This document shows positions 30,731 through 36,983 of a DNA stretch of 38,713 nucleotides, in pieces. This DNA comes from a virus. The stretch covers positions 1-38,713 of IMG/VR virus record IMGVR_UViG_3300031234_000021. One strand, 5' to 3'. The translations under genes and the position numbers were made by a program. Under the pieces are notes generated by a model. It ran no database searches. It worked only from the letters and a program-made list of their open reading frames with translations, and was not told the origin of the DNA. Within the stretch, counting starts at the first letter, position 1; every line of letters starts with the position of its first letter.

Positions 30731-32344
30731 TTATGTGTACTCCGGTTCCAGTGAAGTTTGATCGACATATTCAGGGGTGATCGGCTCCATGTCGTAGATG
30801 CGGCTCGCGGCATCGACCAGGTCTTTCAAGCCGCCGAACGGAAAGTAGGAGACCTCCATGCGCAGCATCTCGGCGACGTCGTAGCGATGGCCATTCTCAT
30901 CCTTACGCGTGATCGGGCGGGCTATTCGATATTCGTAGCCCTGCGCGAGCAGCGCGCGCTGGGTCTTGGTCAAGCGTTCATCGTCGGTCGGATACGGTAG
31001 ATAAAACCGATGGCCCTTAATGTCCGGTACCAGACGTTGCACGCGATCATTTTTACTTTTCTCGCCATCGCGTGGCCATTCGAGCTCGGCGATCTCAAAG
31101 CGGCAGCCCTCGATGCGCTGGCGCTCGTGGAAGTAGTCAAGATCGGCAATCGCACCGAAGCGCTCGTAGCCCACGTGCAGACCCATGAGGCCGGGGGCGT
31201 TGCTCCACTTGTCCCATAAATCGCGCATCCAGCGCCAGCGGTCCATGAGGTCCATCTTGTGCGCAACGCCGTCTAGTAGGTACTTGTTGCCGGCGACATC
31301 GATGCCCAAGACCACCATCGCGGTGTTAGCCGAGTCGCGCTTGATTGAGCGCGCCGGATCGACCATGAGATAGCCCATCAAAGTGAGAGGGCGGACTTCG
31401 TAGACTTGGAGGTCATTGACGTTGAACATGCGCTGATGACCCGCGAGTGGGTTCGCGAGCAATTGACAGGCTACGGTCGCCTCACCCTGATCGCGGATGC
31501 GTCGTGTCCACTCGGCTTGCGTGAAAAGTACTGGCCGCCCATCCATTTGGCCGTTATGCGTGGCAGGGTAAATGCGCGCTTGAGCAGCGCCGCGCTTAAT
31601 GATCTCAGCGTACGTGTCCGCATAATGGTAGCGGGTGCCAATGATCCATTTGCGCCCGCCCATGGTGCCCAAGTTATCGGAGAGTTCCCAGGCCTCCGTG
31701 GTCTTCGCGATTTGCTCCGGGTTGTTGACTGATTCACGGGTCACCACATCATCATAGATCATGAGTTTGAAATGCTTGGATGTGGGCATGCCATCGACCA
31801 AGCCGTGCGCCTCGATGGTGGACTCCTTCGGGTTGCCCTCGCGCCGGCAGATGAGCCCCGCGTCCAAGCTCCAGCAACGCGACTGACCACTTGGGTTCGC
31901 GTACAGCACATCGGGAAAACTCGCCTTTAGATTCTCGTTCGATTCGAGCTCTTGCTGAATCTGCGCGAGGAAGCCCTTGGCAATCAGCTTGGTGTGACTG
32001 AAGATACCGATGGTGATTTCGCGGTCCTTCAAGATTTCCTGGATCGCGCCCGCCAAAGTGATGATGCTCGACTTGTAGTGCTCGCGCGACCAGATATCAC
32101 AGTAGCCATCCGGCGCCCCTTCGACCTCGCGGCAGCGTGCATAAAGCCACGGATGCCACGCATCGGTGCGCTTGAGCATCTTCACCAGCAGGTAATAGCG
32201 ATCGTGCAAACACAGCCAGCGCACCGCGCCCACATCACGGCCGTGGCCATCGAGCGCATCCCACGATGCCATCAAGTCACTGAAGGGAAGGTTTTGCACG
32301 CGCGTCGAGAGCTGCGTCGAGGCGTTGGGCAAGGGTTTGAGCAT
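30731..32344 (-). CDS. terL: Terminase large subunit (537 aa)
   Basis: Packaging ATPase and nuclease. The ATPase has a deviant Walker A, SREHYKSS at residues 86-93, Walker B LMIYDD at 194-199 with the adjacent acidic pair, and the coupling motif IIGTRYHYADTY at 235-245. The RNase H-like nuclease starts at LMVDPA (325-330) with Asp347 in LGID following. Family-typical sections include LVDGMPTSKHFKL and YERFGAIADLDYF. ATG 32344 overlaps terS by 68 bases; ATG 32272, just after the terS stop, is an alternative. It binds the portal and cuts concatemers, probably headful. Confidence 0.92.
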   Translation of the reverse strand: MLKPLPNASTQLSTRVQNLPFSDLMASWDALDGHGRDVGAVRWLCLHDRYYLLVKMLKRTDAWHPWLYARCREVEGAPDGYCDIWSREHYKSSIITLAGAIQEILKDREITIGIFSHTKLIAKGFLAQIQQELESNENLKASFPDVLYANPSGQSRCWSLDAGLICRREGNPKESTIEAHGLVDGMPTSKHFKLMIYDDVVTRESVNNPEQIAKTTEAWELSDNLGTMGGRKWIIGTRYHYADTYAEIIKRGAAQARIYPATHNGQMDGRPVLFTQAEWTRRIRDQGEATVACQLLANPLAGHQRMFNVNDLQVYEVRPLTLMGYLMVDPARSIKRDSANTAMVVLGIDVAGNKYLLDGVAHKMDLMDRWRWMRDLWDKWSNAPGLMGLHVGYERFGAIADLDYFHERQRIEGCRFEIAELEWPRDGEKSKNDRVQRLVPDIKGHRFYLPYPTDDERLTKTQRALLAQGYEYRIARPITRKDENGHRYDVAEMLRMEVSYFPFGGLKDLVDAASRIYDMEPITPEYVDQTSLEPEYT

Positions 32345-32561
32345 CGCCGGTATCCACGGTGTGCGTGACGTTCAGATGGCCTGAGACTTCTTGCGGAATC
32401 AGCCGTGCGTACAGGCGATAGAAATCGGTGAGATTGTCCTTGGCCCATTCAGCCATCTGCGCCGTGCCGCCCAAGCGCGTGAACACGGCAATGATGTTCT
32501 CCTTGGCGGTCGCGCCCATCTTGTTCGGTGTGCCTCGCACACGCCCTACTCTGGCGGTCAT
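32277..32561 (-). CDS. terS: Terminase small subunit-like protein (94 aa)
   Basis: Begins with a basic RVGRVRGTPNK segment, followed by TAKENIIAVFTRLGGTAQMA and WAKDNLTDFYRLYARLIP, helices of a DNA-recognition domain that I associate with this terminase family. It is directly upstream of and overlapping terL. It should recognise the packaging site. Confidence 0.75.
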   Translation of the reverse strand: MTARVGRVRGTPNKMGATAKENIIAVFTRLGGTAQMAEWAKDNLTDFYRLYARLIPQEVSGHLNVTHTVDTGDAQTLAQRLDAALDARAKPSLQ

Positions 32562-32571
32562 ATGATTGATT

Positions 32572-32703
32572 TTACGAGCGCGTCTTCGGGCCCGGCCGCT
32601 GGTACTTGACCGGTTTTTGCATCTTCGGCGTCTCGGTCATCCCGCGCTTTTTTTGCTTGAGTTGCGCCGCGGCCGGGGCGTGCTCGATCGGTTTGTAGCT
32701 CAT
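32572..32703 (-). CDS. Small basic protein (43 aa)
   Basis: ATG 32703 overlaps the upstream stop (ATGA). The product MSYKPIEHAPAAAQLKQKKR is followed by GMTETPKMQKPVKYQRPGPK and ends RS. It is Lys/Pro/Gln-rich, probably unstructured, and could bind DNA or RNA by charge. Not recognised. Confidence 0.55.
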   Translation of the reverse strand: MSYKPIEHAPAAAQLKQKKRGMTETPKMQKPVKYQRPGPKTRS

Positions 32704-32927
32704 GTGTCACCCGAGTAGTTGTGATACGCCGAGTACGCGGTCAAGGGGCCGTAGCTGCGTCGCTTGGTGTAGAGCTCCAGGCGGTGCGGCAAATCCTTGT
32801 TGTGCCGGTGCAGGATGGTTTGGTCCAGGTCATAGTCGCCGGTGACGTTCGGCGTGGTGCGCCAGCCCTTGGGCGCGCACTGATGACAGCCGTTGTGACC
32901 TAACTTGTGCATCTCATTTGGTTTCAC
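32700..32927 (-). CDS. His/Tyr-rich small protein (75 aa)
   Basis: ATG 32927; ends by ATGA into the next gene. The N-terminus has HKLGHNGCHQC, a possible metal-binding set (two His, two Cys), followed by WRTTPNVTGDYDLDQTILH and RLELYTKRRSYGPLTAYSA. Not recognised, but the compact conserved-looking sequence and coupling support a real gene. Confidence 0.6.
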   Translation of the reverse strand: MKPNEMHKLGHNGCHQCAPKGWRTTPNVTGDYDLDQTILHRHNKDLPHRLELYTKRRSYGPLTAYSAYHNYSGDT

Positions 32928-33145
32928 GTGGAACTCCTATGTGGTGACGAAGCATATGCCGAAGTGGACTGCTGTGCGCATGCGCTCTTTTGCCTACTGC
33001 GTGCCTCGCGCAAGATTTTCTCCAGGTATTGGTGGCAGATCTGGTGCTTGGCGGCGCAACTGCGATAGGTACCTATCGCGAGTTTGCGCTCGTACCAATC
33101 GAGAATTTCCTGGCGCACTTGCGGCGTGATTTTAAGTTTAGTCAT
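32924..33145 (-). CDS. HTH-like small DNA-binding protein (73 aa)
   Basis: ATG 33145. KITPQVRQEILDWYERK, then TYRSCAAKHQICHQYLEKIL, fits a homeodomain-like/sigma-70 region 4-like helix-turn-helix, where residues 12-45 scan and read DNA. It is next to a nuclease and upstream of terS, so it could be a late regulator or packaging accessory. The tail after residue 50 is Ser/Gln-rich and likely disordered. Confidence 0.6.
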   Translation of the reverse strand: MTKLKITPQVRQEILDWYERKLAIGTYRSCAAKHQICHQYLEKILREARSRQKSACAQQSTSAYASSPHRSST

Positions 33146-33459
33146 GGCCCGGCCCGCACCCGCTCCACGTGCGCGAACACATCGGCGCGCGTCTGCACCA
33201 CGGCGACCACCGCTGCGCCCCAGTCGCGTAAAAAACGCTCCTGGCTCGGGCGCAACGTGCCGTCCGCGGTTTTAACCTCGACGATTTGCAGCACCGCGCC
33301 GCGCTTGGTGGGGATGCGGACCAAAATATCGCCCATGCCACCGCCCACCATGTGGCAATCCAGGACCGTGCAGTACAGGCTCTCGTACCATGCGGTCACA
33401 TCGCCGTGATTGGCATCGCGTGCGCCCAGGGCGGCACGGGTCGCGGCGCGCGCGCCCAT
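33142..33459 (-). CDS. VRR-NUC / PD-(D/E)XK-type endonuclease (105 aa)
   Basis: The active-site pattern is visible: MVGGGMGDILVRI with Asp44, then LQIVEVKTADGTLRPSQERF with Glu61-x-Lys63 and the helix Gln of VRR-NUC proteins. Size and composition match the single-domain phage VRR-NUC group, which may resolve branched DNA or assist packaging. ATG 33459 joins the upstream stop as TGATG. It is 4-base coupled to the HTH gene. Confidence 0.8.
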   Translation of the reverse strand: MGARAATRAALGARDANHGDVTAWYESLYCTVLDCHMVGGGMGDILVRIPTKRGAVLQIVEVKTADGTLRPSQERFLRDWGAAVVAVVQTRADVFAHVERVRAGP

Positions 33460-34070
33460 CAGTTCAAGTCCGCGCGCTCTTGCGCAGGTTTTGGTTTGCG
33501 GGCGCGCAGCGGCGAGTTGCGCTTCGGCTTCGGTGCGCGCTTGCGCTTGGACGTTTGATCGTCATCGGCGCTGCGCTGAACGAAATCAAAATACAACTGC
33601 CCCGAGGATTCCATCAGCACCCGCGCCTGGCGCACTTCGGGGCTCGCCTCACCGTGGCGCTGCGCAACCTCATCGAACCAGCCGAATTGGTGATCGTGCT
33701 TGCGCATCAGAAGCTTCGGGCGGTCGAGCACATCGCACAAAAGCTCACCCGATTCCGCATCGACCTTGCGCTCAAGGTGCGTCAATTCGTGATCGAGCAA
33801 GGCGGCACGCTGGCGCGCGGAGAGCGTAAGCCAGCCCGCGCGGTCGACGATAATCGTCGCGTCCGCAACTCCTAACGCGCGATCCTTCACCGGGGTGATG
33901 CGCACCACGGCGCCGGCGGGGTAGCCGCCGTGCTGCAGGACCGGCTCGCTCGATTCGCTGTCGAAAGTGAACAGGCCGTCGATGGTGACGCCCTCAAGAT
34001 CGGTGTGGTAGTCGGCGCGAACCTTCTCGAGCGTGCCGATGACATCGGGGGCTTGGCTGTAGGTTTTCAT
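33459..34070 (-). CDS. Putative phage metallopeptidase (HEXXH), 203 aa
   Basis: ATG 34070; the frame upstream to 34214 is a shadow of the next gene. The zincin motif HELTH lies at residues 94-98 within ARQRAALLDHELTHLERK, as in the phage metallopeptidase family I know as PhageMetallopep. The N-terminal part is beta-rich (YHTDLEGVTIDGLFTFD) and the C-terminus a Lys/Arg/Pro tail of about 40 residues suited to bind nucleic acid. SprT-like relatives act on DNA-protein crosslinks; the target here is unknown. Confidence 0.75.
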   Translation of the reverse strand: MKTYSQAPDVIGTLEKVRADYHTDLEGVTIDGLFTFDSESSEPVLQHGGYPAGAVVRITPVKDRALGVADATIIVDRAGWLTLSARQRAALLDHELTHLERKVDAESGELLCDVLDRPKLLMRKHDHQFGWFDEVAQRHGEASPEVRQARVLMESSGQLYFDFVQRSADDDQTSKRKRAPKPKRNSPLRARKPKPAQERADLN

Positions 34071-34261
34071 GGCGTTTTCCTTTGGGTTTGATCGAACTGC
34101 AACGCTGCTTGAGTACCGGCCCTGGCACGCGCCTTCGCACACGCCGCACAGGTGAATTTTTGGGCGACGATATGGCCGCCTTCGAGCGCGCGAAAGCACT
34201 TGCACTTCACGCATACGCGCATGAAACCGGGGGCGAGCCAGGCGGGGCGTGCGGGGGTCAT
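34067..34261 (-). CDS. Small zinc-ribbon protein (64 aa)
   Basis: ATG 34261, coupled by ATGA to the methyltransferase fragment. Two CxxC pairs, CVKC and CAAC, 21 residues apart, flank [13 protein letters not shown]; the ends are basic. This is a single zinc ribbon for nucleic acid or protein contact. The frame upstream to 34369 is not coding. Confidence 0.65.
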   Translation of the reverse strand: MTPARPAWLAPGFMRVCVKCKCFRALEGGHIVAQKFTCAACAKARARAGTQAALQFDQTQRKTP

Positions 34262-34524
34262 GCGAACAGCCGTCCTTGCGCTTGTGCCGCCTCGATGCGC
34301 GTGCAGGCGATGTCGAAATACTTGGGATTTATTTCGATGCCGATAAATCGGCGCCCCAAGTTCGCGCACGCAACGCCGGTGGTGCCTGAGCCTAAAAACG
34401 GGTCGAGGACGCTATCCGCATCGGGTGCGAAGGAGAGGCACCACTCCATCAATTTGACCGGCTTTTGGGTGGGATGCACGCGCGGATAGGCGCGCTCGGA
34501 GTCGCGAATCATGCCGTTCCACAT
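34258..34524 (-). CDS. Truncated DNA methyltransferase (beta class, C-terminal part, 88 aa)
   Basis: Contains the C-terminal half of an N6/N4 DNA methyltransferase: [14 protein letters not shown], the SAM-binding motif [17 protein letters not shown], and the end [19 protein letters not shown]. The catalytic DPPY/W motif, which precedes these in the beta class, is not present upstream: 34535-34807 encodes an unrelated protein. ATG 34535 at an ATGA overlap is out of frame with it, so the working start is ATG 34524. It is probably a relic or a SAM-binding partial protein. Confidence 0.75.
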   Translation of the reverse strand: MWNGMIRDSERAYPRVHPTQKPVKLMEWCLSFAPDADSVLDPFLGSGTTGVACANLGRRFIGIEINPKYFDIACTRIEAAQAQGRLFA

Positions 34525-34531
34525 GTGACAG

Positions 34532-34807
34532 TCATGCGGGCTGCTCCGTGTCCGCAGCGTCGACGGGGGTTTCGATCCCGCGCAGATGCGCCCGCCGCGG
34601 TGGGGGTGCGCTCTCCATCGCGTCCATGTCGGTGAGCATGATGCGGTAGCCGGTGTGCTCCCCGTCCGCCTCGATCACCACCCCCGACAGCTCCCCGCCG
34701 TAGCTGCCGATGTAGGTCCAGGGGCCGCGCAGTTGCTTCGGCGTCAGGCGCCGGCCGTAGTGCTTGACCACGTAGGCGCAAAGGATTTCGGCTGGGTTTT
34801 GCTTCAC
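34532..34807 (-). CDS. Unknown protein coupled to the replication gene (91 aa)
   Basis: GTG 34807 overlaps the replication-gene stop as GTGA, so I prefer it to ATG 34831. The product has [20 protein letters not shown] and [21 protein letters not shown], alternating strand and helix, then a charged tail. Not recognised. Confidence 0.6.
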   Translation of the reverse strand: MKQNPAEILCAYVVKHYGRRLTPKQLRGPWTYIGSYGGELSGVVIEADGEHTGYRIMLTDMDAMESAPPPRRAHLRGIETPVDAADTEQPA

Positions 34808-35556
34808 GATTGACTCCGGTAGGCTTCGCAAAATGCCTTGCGCACGATGTTCGAATCAACGCCGTTCTCACGTAGCTGGATGCGGTTCCAGCCGCCCACC
34901 GCATCGATGGCGGCTTGCAGGCGTGAATCGCGTTTCGGCTTAGCGCCGCCAGAGGCCACGAGCTCGTGCCACACGCTAAGCGCCGGGTCCGGCTCCCGAT
35001 CCGCCTTCCCACGTCTGCGGCGAGAAGCCCCCCTTTCGAAAAGGGGGGTTGGGGGGTTTAGATCTTCATGGCTCGGATTGGATATGGACTGGACTGGACT
35101 GGATGGTTGAATTTTGCTTGTAGCAAACTGTGCGCCGTTTGCTTGACCATTTGCTTGACCATTTGCTTGACCATTTGCTTGAGCTTTGCTTGAACCGTTG
35201 CTTGGCGTTTGCTTGAGCTTTGCTTGAGCGCTTGCTTGGCCGCCGCGCCGCCCGACCGCAGCTCTCACGGTCGCAATGTACGCTGATTTGTGGCGGTGCT
35301 CCTCCAAGCGCGCGTTGCGCCGTGAGGCCCCGTCGATGGGAAATTTAGTAGCACATTTACCCCAGCCGTCCGCCCATTCGCTCGCGGTTGCGTGGATGGT
35401 AAATTGCAGTTGGGCGGGCTCGATGGGGAGCGCGCCCATGTCCCACTGTGCATCGAGCAATTCTCGGTAAACACCCTTCGCGGTCACCGACCAGCCGCGC
35501 GTCGAGCGCATGAAATCCCCGGGAAACCAGGGCATCATCGCGAGCCCATCGCTCAT
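34804..35556 (-). CDS. DUF1376-type phage replication protein (250 aa)
   Basis: The start is ATG 35556 (MSDGLAMMPWFPGDFMRST); a TTG two codons earlier is less likely. Residues 1-100 are a DUF1376/YdaU-like winged-helix domain (PWFPGDFMRSTRGWSVTAKG, YRELLDAQWDMGALP) found in phage origin-binding proteins and helicase loaders. A low-complexity linker follows with (QANG)4 and a palindromic-repeat insertion (NPPTPLFERG), and then a small C-terminal domain (LQAAIDAVGGWNRIQL). By analogy with lambda O, the internal DNA repeats may be its origin. Confidence 0.75.
   Translation of the reverse strand: MSDGLAMMPWFPGDFMRSTRGWSVTAKGVYRELLDAQWDMGALPIEPAQLQFTIHATASEWADGWGKCATKFPIDGASRRNARLEEHRHKSAYIATVRAAVGRRGGQASAQAKLKQTPSNGSSKAQANGQANGQANGQANGAQFATSKIQPSSPVQSISNPSHEDLNPPTPLFERGASRRRRGKADREPDPALSVWHELVASGGAKPKRDSRLQAAIDAVGGWNRIQLRENGVDSNIVRKAFCEAYRSQS
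35028..35060. repeat. Palindromic repeat element inside the replication gene
   Basis: CCCCCCTTT (35028-35036) and AAAGGGGGG (35040-35048) form a 9-bp inverted repeat, followed by TTGGGGGGTTTA. This C/G-block hairpin resembles dispersed palindromic repeats common in bacterial chromosomes; translated in the gene frame it gives NPPTPLFERG, a telltale peptide of such inserts. Confidence 0.65.
35085..35240. repeat. ori: Iteron-like repeats, candidate replication origin
   Basis: Three perfect TTTGCTTGACCA 12-mers at 35138, 35150 and 35162 are followed by degenerate copies with a period of 11-12 bases at 35174, 35185, 35197, 35208, 35219 and 35230. A second set, TGGAC x3 plus TGGAT, lies at 35085-35104. 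All are inside the linker coding part of the replication gene, as lambda ori lies inside O. Confidence 0.6.
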
Positions 35557-35562
35557 CCGCAA

Positions 35563-35740
35563 AGGCCGCTTTGCAAAGCGCGACGCGAACTTATGCGCGA
35601 ACCTTCGCCTTTGATCTGAGCAGGAAATCCCTGCTTTTGCCGCCCGTGTGCGCTACCGCACAAATAGGGTATATAGTCCGTGACCGCATCGAAAAAAGGG
35701 GGCTTCCTCACATGCCACGCGGTCTTTTTGCTTTCCCGGC
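35563..35740 (-). promoter_or_regulatory. Leader region of the replication/late operon
   Basis: A 178-base gap between the Cro-like gene and the replication gene. It holds ATAGGGTA at 35664-35671 within AATAGGGTATATAGTCC, matching the half-site of the operator at 36007-36024, and on the minus strand TATATA as a possible -10 box. No strong -35. A 63-codon frame (35553-35744, GTG start) covers it but runs over the replication start. Confidence 0.45.
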
Positions 35741-35953
35741 TCACGAGCGCTCGCTCGCACTCGCGCGGAAATACCCGGCGAGTTTCTCGATGTGGCGTAC
35801 CCCGGGGTTGGGCGTCTCGCCTGAGAGGATTTTTTCAATCGAGCGTTTCGAGATTTCGGTGTCCTCGCCGATCTCGCGCAGGGAGAGCTTGCCGCGATTT
35901 TTTAAGGCGCGGAGCACGAATTCGTGCAGCGATTCATCGGGGAGTTGGTCCAT
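35741..35953 (-). CDS. Cro-like HTH regulator (70 aa)
   Basis: ATG 35953 is chosen; upstream residues are shadow. LSLREIGEDTEISKRSIEKIL at residues 25-45 is an XRE-type helix-turn-helix, followed by VRHIEKLAGYF. It is divergent from the plus-strand repressor with the operator between them and first in the leftward transcript, the place of lambda cro or cII. There is no clear Shine-Dalgarno; a TATTGA box 11 bases before the ATG hints at a leaderless or very short-leader transcript. Confidence 0.75.
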   Translation of the reverse strand: MDQLPDESLHEFVLRALKNRGKLSLREIGEDTEISKRSIEKILSGETPNPGVRHIEKLAGYFRASASERS

Positions 35954-36006
35954 TGCCGGCGATTCAATACCCGAATTTGCGCAATTGCAACCTTTTTTGC
36001 GGTGCC

Positions 36007-36024
36007 GGGATAGGGTACTATCCC
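36007..36024. promoter_or_regulatory. Operator palindrome of the divergent switch
   Basis: A perfect inverted repeat, GGGATAG-GGTA-CTATCCC, in the 76-base region between the divergent regulators, ending 5 bases before repressor ATG 36030. TACTAT (36016-36021) inside it could be the repressor -10 box with start of transcription at the ATG, so binding would be autoregulatory. A GCAATTGC palindrome lies at 35981-35988. Confidence 0.7.
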
Positions 36025-36029
36025 CGAAT

Positions 36030-36362
36030 ATGGGTAAATTAATCTCTAAACAGGTCAAAGAATTGCGTAAAACGGTGGTCGCGAATTTGAGCGAGCGCAT
36101 CGCGCGGCAGTATCCGGGCGTCTCAATGAGCGAGGCTTACATGCGCTTAGGGCGCGAGGCCGGCGGCATCTCGCTCTCCACCATTCAGCGCATCATGTCG
36201 GGGCAGACCGGCCCGTCGATTGATACGCTGGCCGCGCTCTGTGTGCCCTTGAGTTGCACCGCCGCCGACTTGACCGCGCCCGTGGTACACCCGGTGCGTC
36301 GCGAGCGGGTGCGCCAGTATGTGGACCGGATCGTCGATGCGGCGCTGGAACCGGCCAAATAG
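36030..36362 (+). CDS. Probable phage repressor, HTH type (110 aa)
   Basis: ATG 36030; the long frame upstream is not coding. Residues 28-62 carry an XRE-like helix-turn-helix (MRLGREAGGISLSTIQRIMS), then SIDTLAALCVPLSCTAADLT. The last 30 residues (RRERVRQYVDRIVDAAL) are a helix fit for dimerisation. No RecA-cleavable peptidase domain is present, so induction would need another route. No Shine-Dalgarno before the ATG, which points to a leaderless mRNA as for lambda cI from PRM. Assigned as repressor from divergence and operator. Confidence 0.7.
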   Translation: MGKLISKQVKELRKTVVANLSERIARQYPGVSMSEAYMRLGREAGGISLSTIQRIMSGQTGPSIDTLAALCVPLSCTAADLTAPVVHPVRRERVRQYVDRIVDAALEPAK

Positions 36363-36386
36363 AAGCCCGCAAAAAACTTCCCGCCA

Positions 36387-36429
36387 TTGTCAAATAAGAC
36401 TTGTCGCTACCCTAAAACGGGTATACGCT
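36387..36429 (+). promoter_or_regulatory. Candidate early rightward promoter with inverted repeat
   Basis: TTGTCA (36387) and TTGTCG (36401) are possible -35 boxes; TACGCT at 36424 is 17 bases from the second. An inverted repeat TACCC-TAAAAC-GGGTA (36408-36423) sits in the spacer and shares TAGGGTA (on the minus strand) with the operator at 36007. GGAG lies 7 bases before ATG 36454. Confidence 0.5.
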
Positions 36430-36453
36430 CCTACTCACACCACTGGAGCCGAC

Positions 36454-36780
36454 ATGCCAATCCTCGATCCCACCACTCCCTGCGAAGTCATCCCGCTCAT
36501 CAATCGCGGCGAAGTGTTCGATACCTACTTGCTGGTGTACAGCCGCTTGACCGTCGGCGAGTGGAACATCTCGAACATCGAGGCGTATGCCGATGCCACG
36601 CACTTGAAGCTGTTGGCCGATGACATCGTGCCGGCGGACTTTGGCCCCGCGGGCGAGGCGCGCTTCTACGATGCGCTGAATGCGGACTGCGACAAGCGGC
36701 GCACCATCGCGCGACTCATCAAGCAGCGCAAGGCGCAGCTGGTGCAAGCGTGGCCGCACTCGCCAAGCTTTAGCCCATGA
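36454..36780 (+). CDS. Unknown early protein (108 aa)
   Basis: ATG 36454 has a good GGAG Shine-Dalgarno; upstream frame codons are repressor shadow. The product is soluble and mixed alpha/beta: IPLINRGEVFDTYLLVYSRL, WNISNIEAYADATHLKLLA, and a basic C-terminal helix (KRRTIARLIKQRKAQLV). First gene of the recombination operon. Not recognised. Confidence 0.65.
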   Translation: MPILDPTTPCEVIPLINRGEVFDTYLLVYSRLTVGEWNISNIEAYADATHLKLLADDIVPADFGPAGEARFYDALNADCDKRRTIARLIKQRKAQLVQAWPHSPSFSP

Positions 36781-36809
36781 GCCATTCAACCTTAAACACG
36801 GAGTTACCC

Positions 36810-36983
36810 ATGAGCACATCGTTTTCCGATCTGATTCTCGAGACCGTCAGGGCACAGACCGAAGCCTCGCGCATCGCCTACGAGGCGGGCTACGCGGCTG
36901 GGCATCACCAGGGCTACCTGGAGGCGATGGCCGAGGCGAAGCAGATGGTCAAGGCGAGCCAGGTCGCCGTGGCGGCCGCATGA
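36810..36983 (+). CDS. Small helical protein (57 aa)
   Basis: ATG 36810 has GGAG 8 bases upstream and is preferred to ATG 36777, which merely overlaps the previous stop. The product is one long Ala-rich amphipathic helix (ILETVRAQTEASRIAYEAGY, then YLEAMAEAKQMVKASQ). It couples by ATGA to the nuclease gene and may be a partner of it. Not recognised. Confidence 0.6.
   Translation: MSTSFSDLILETVRAQTEASRIAYEAGYAAGHHQGYLEAMAEAKQMVKASQVAVAAA

Noticed and set aside
34067-34369. Longer form of the zinc-ribbon protein
   Set aside because: The extra N-terminus lies out of frame over the methyltransferase fragment and looks random; ATG 34261 is coupled by ATGA.
35553-35744. 63-aa minus-strand ORF with GTG start overlapping the Cro-like gene stop
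   Set aside because: It covers the leader with the operator-like site and overlaps the replication start; no recognisable protein. The GTGA overlap is its only support.
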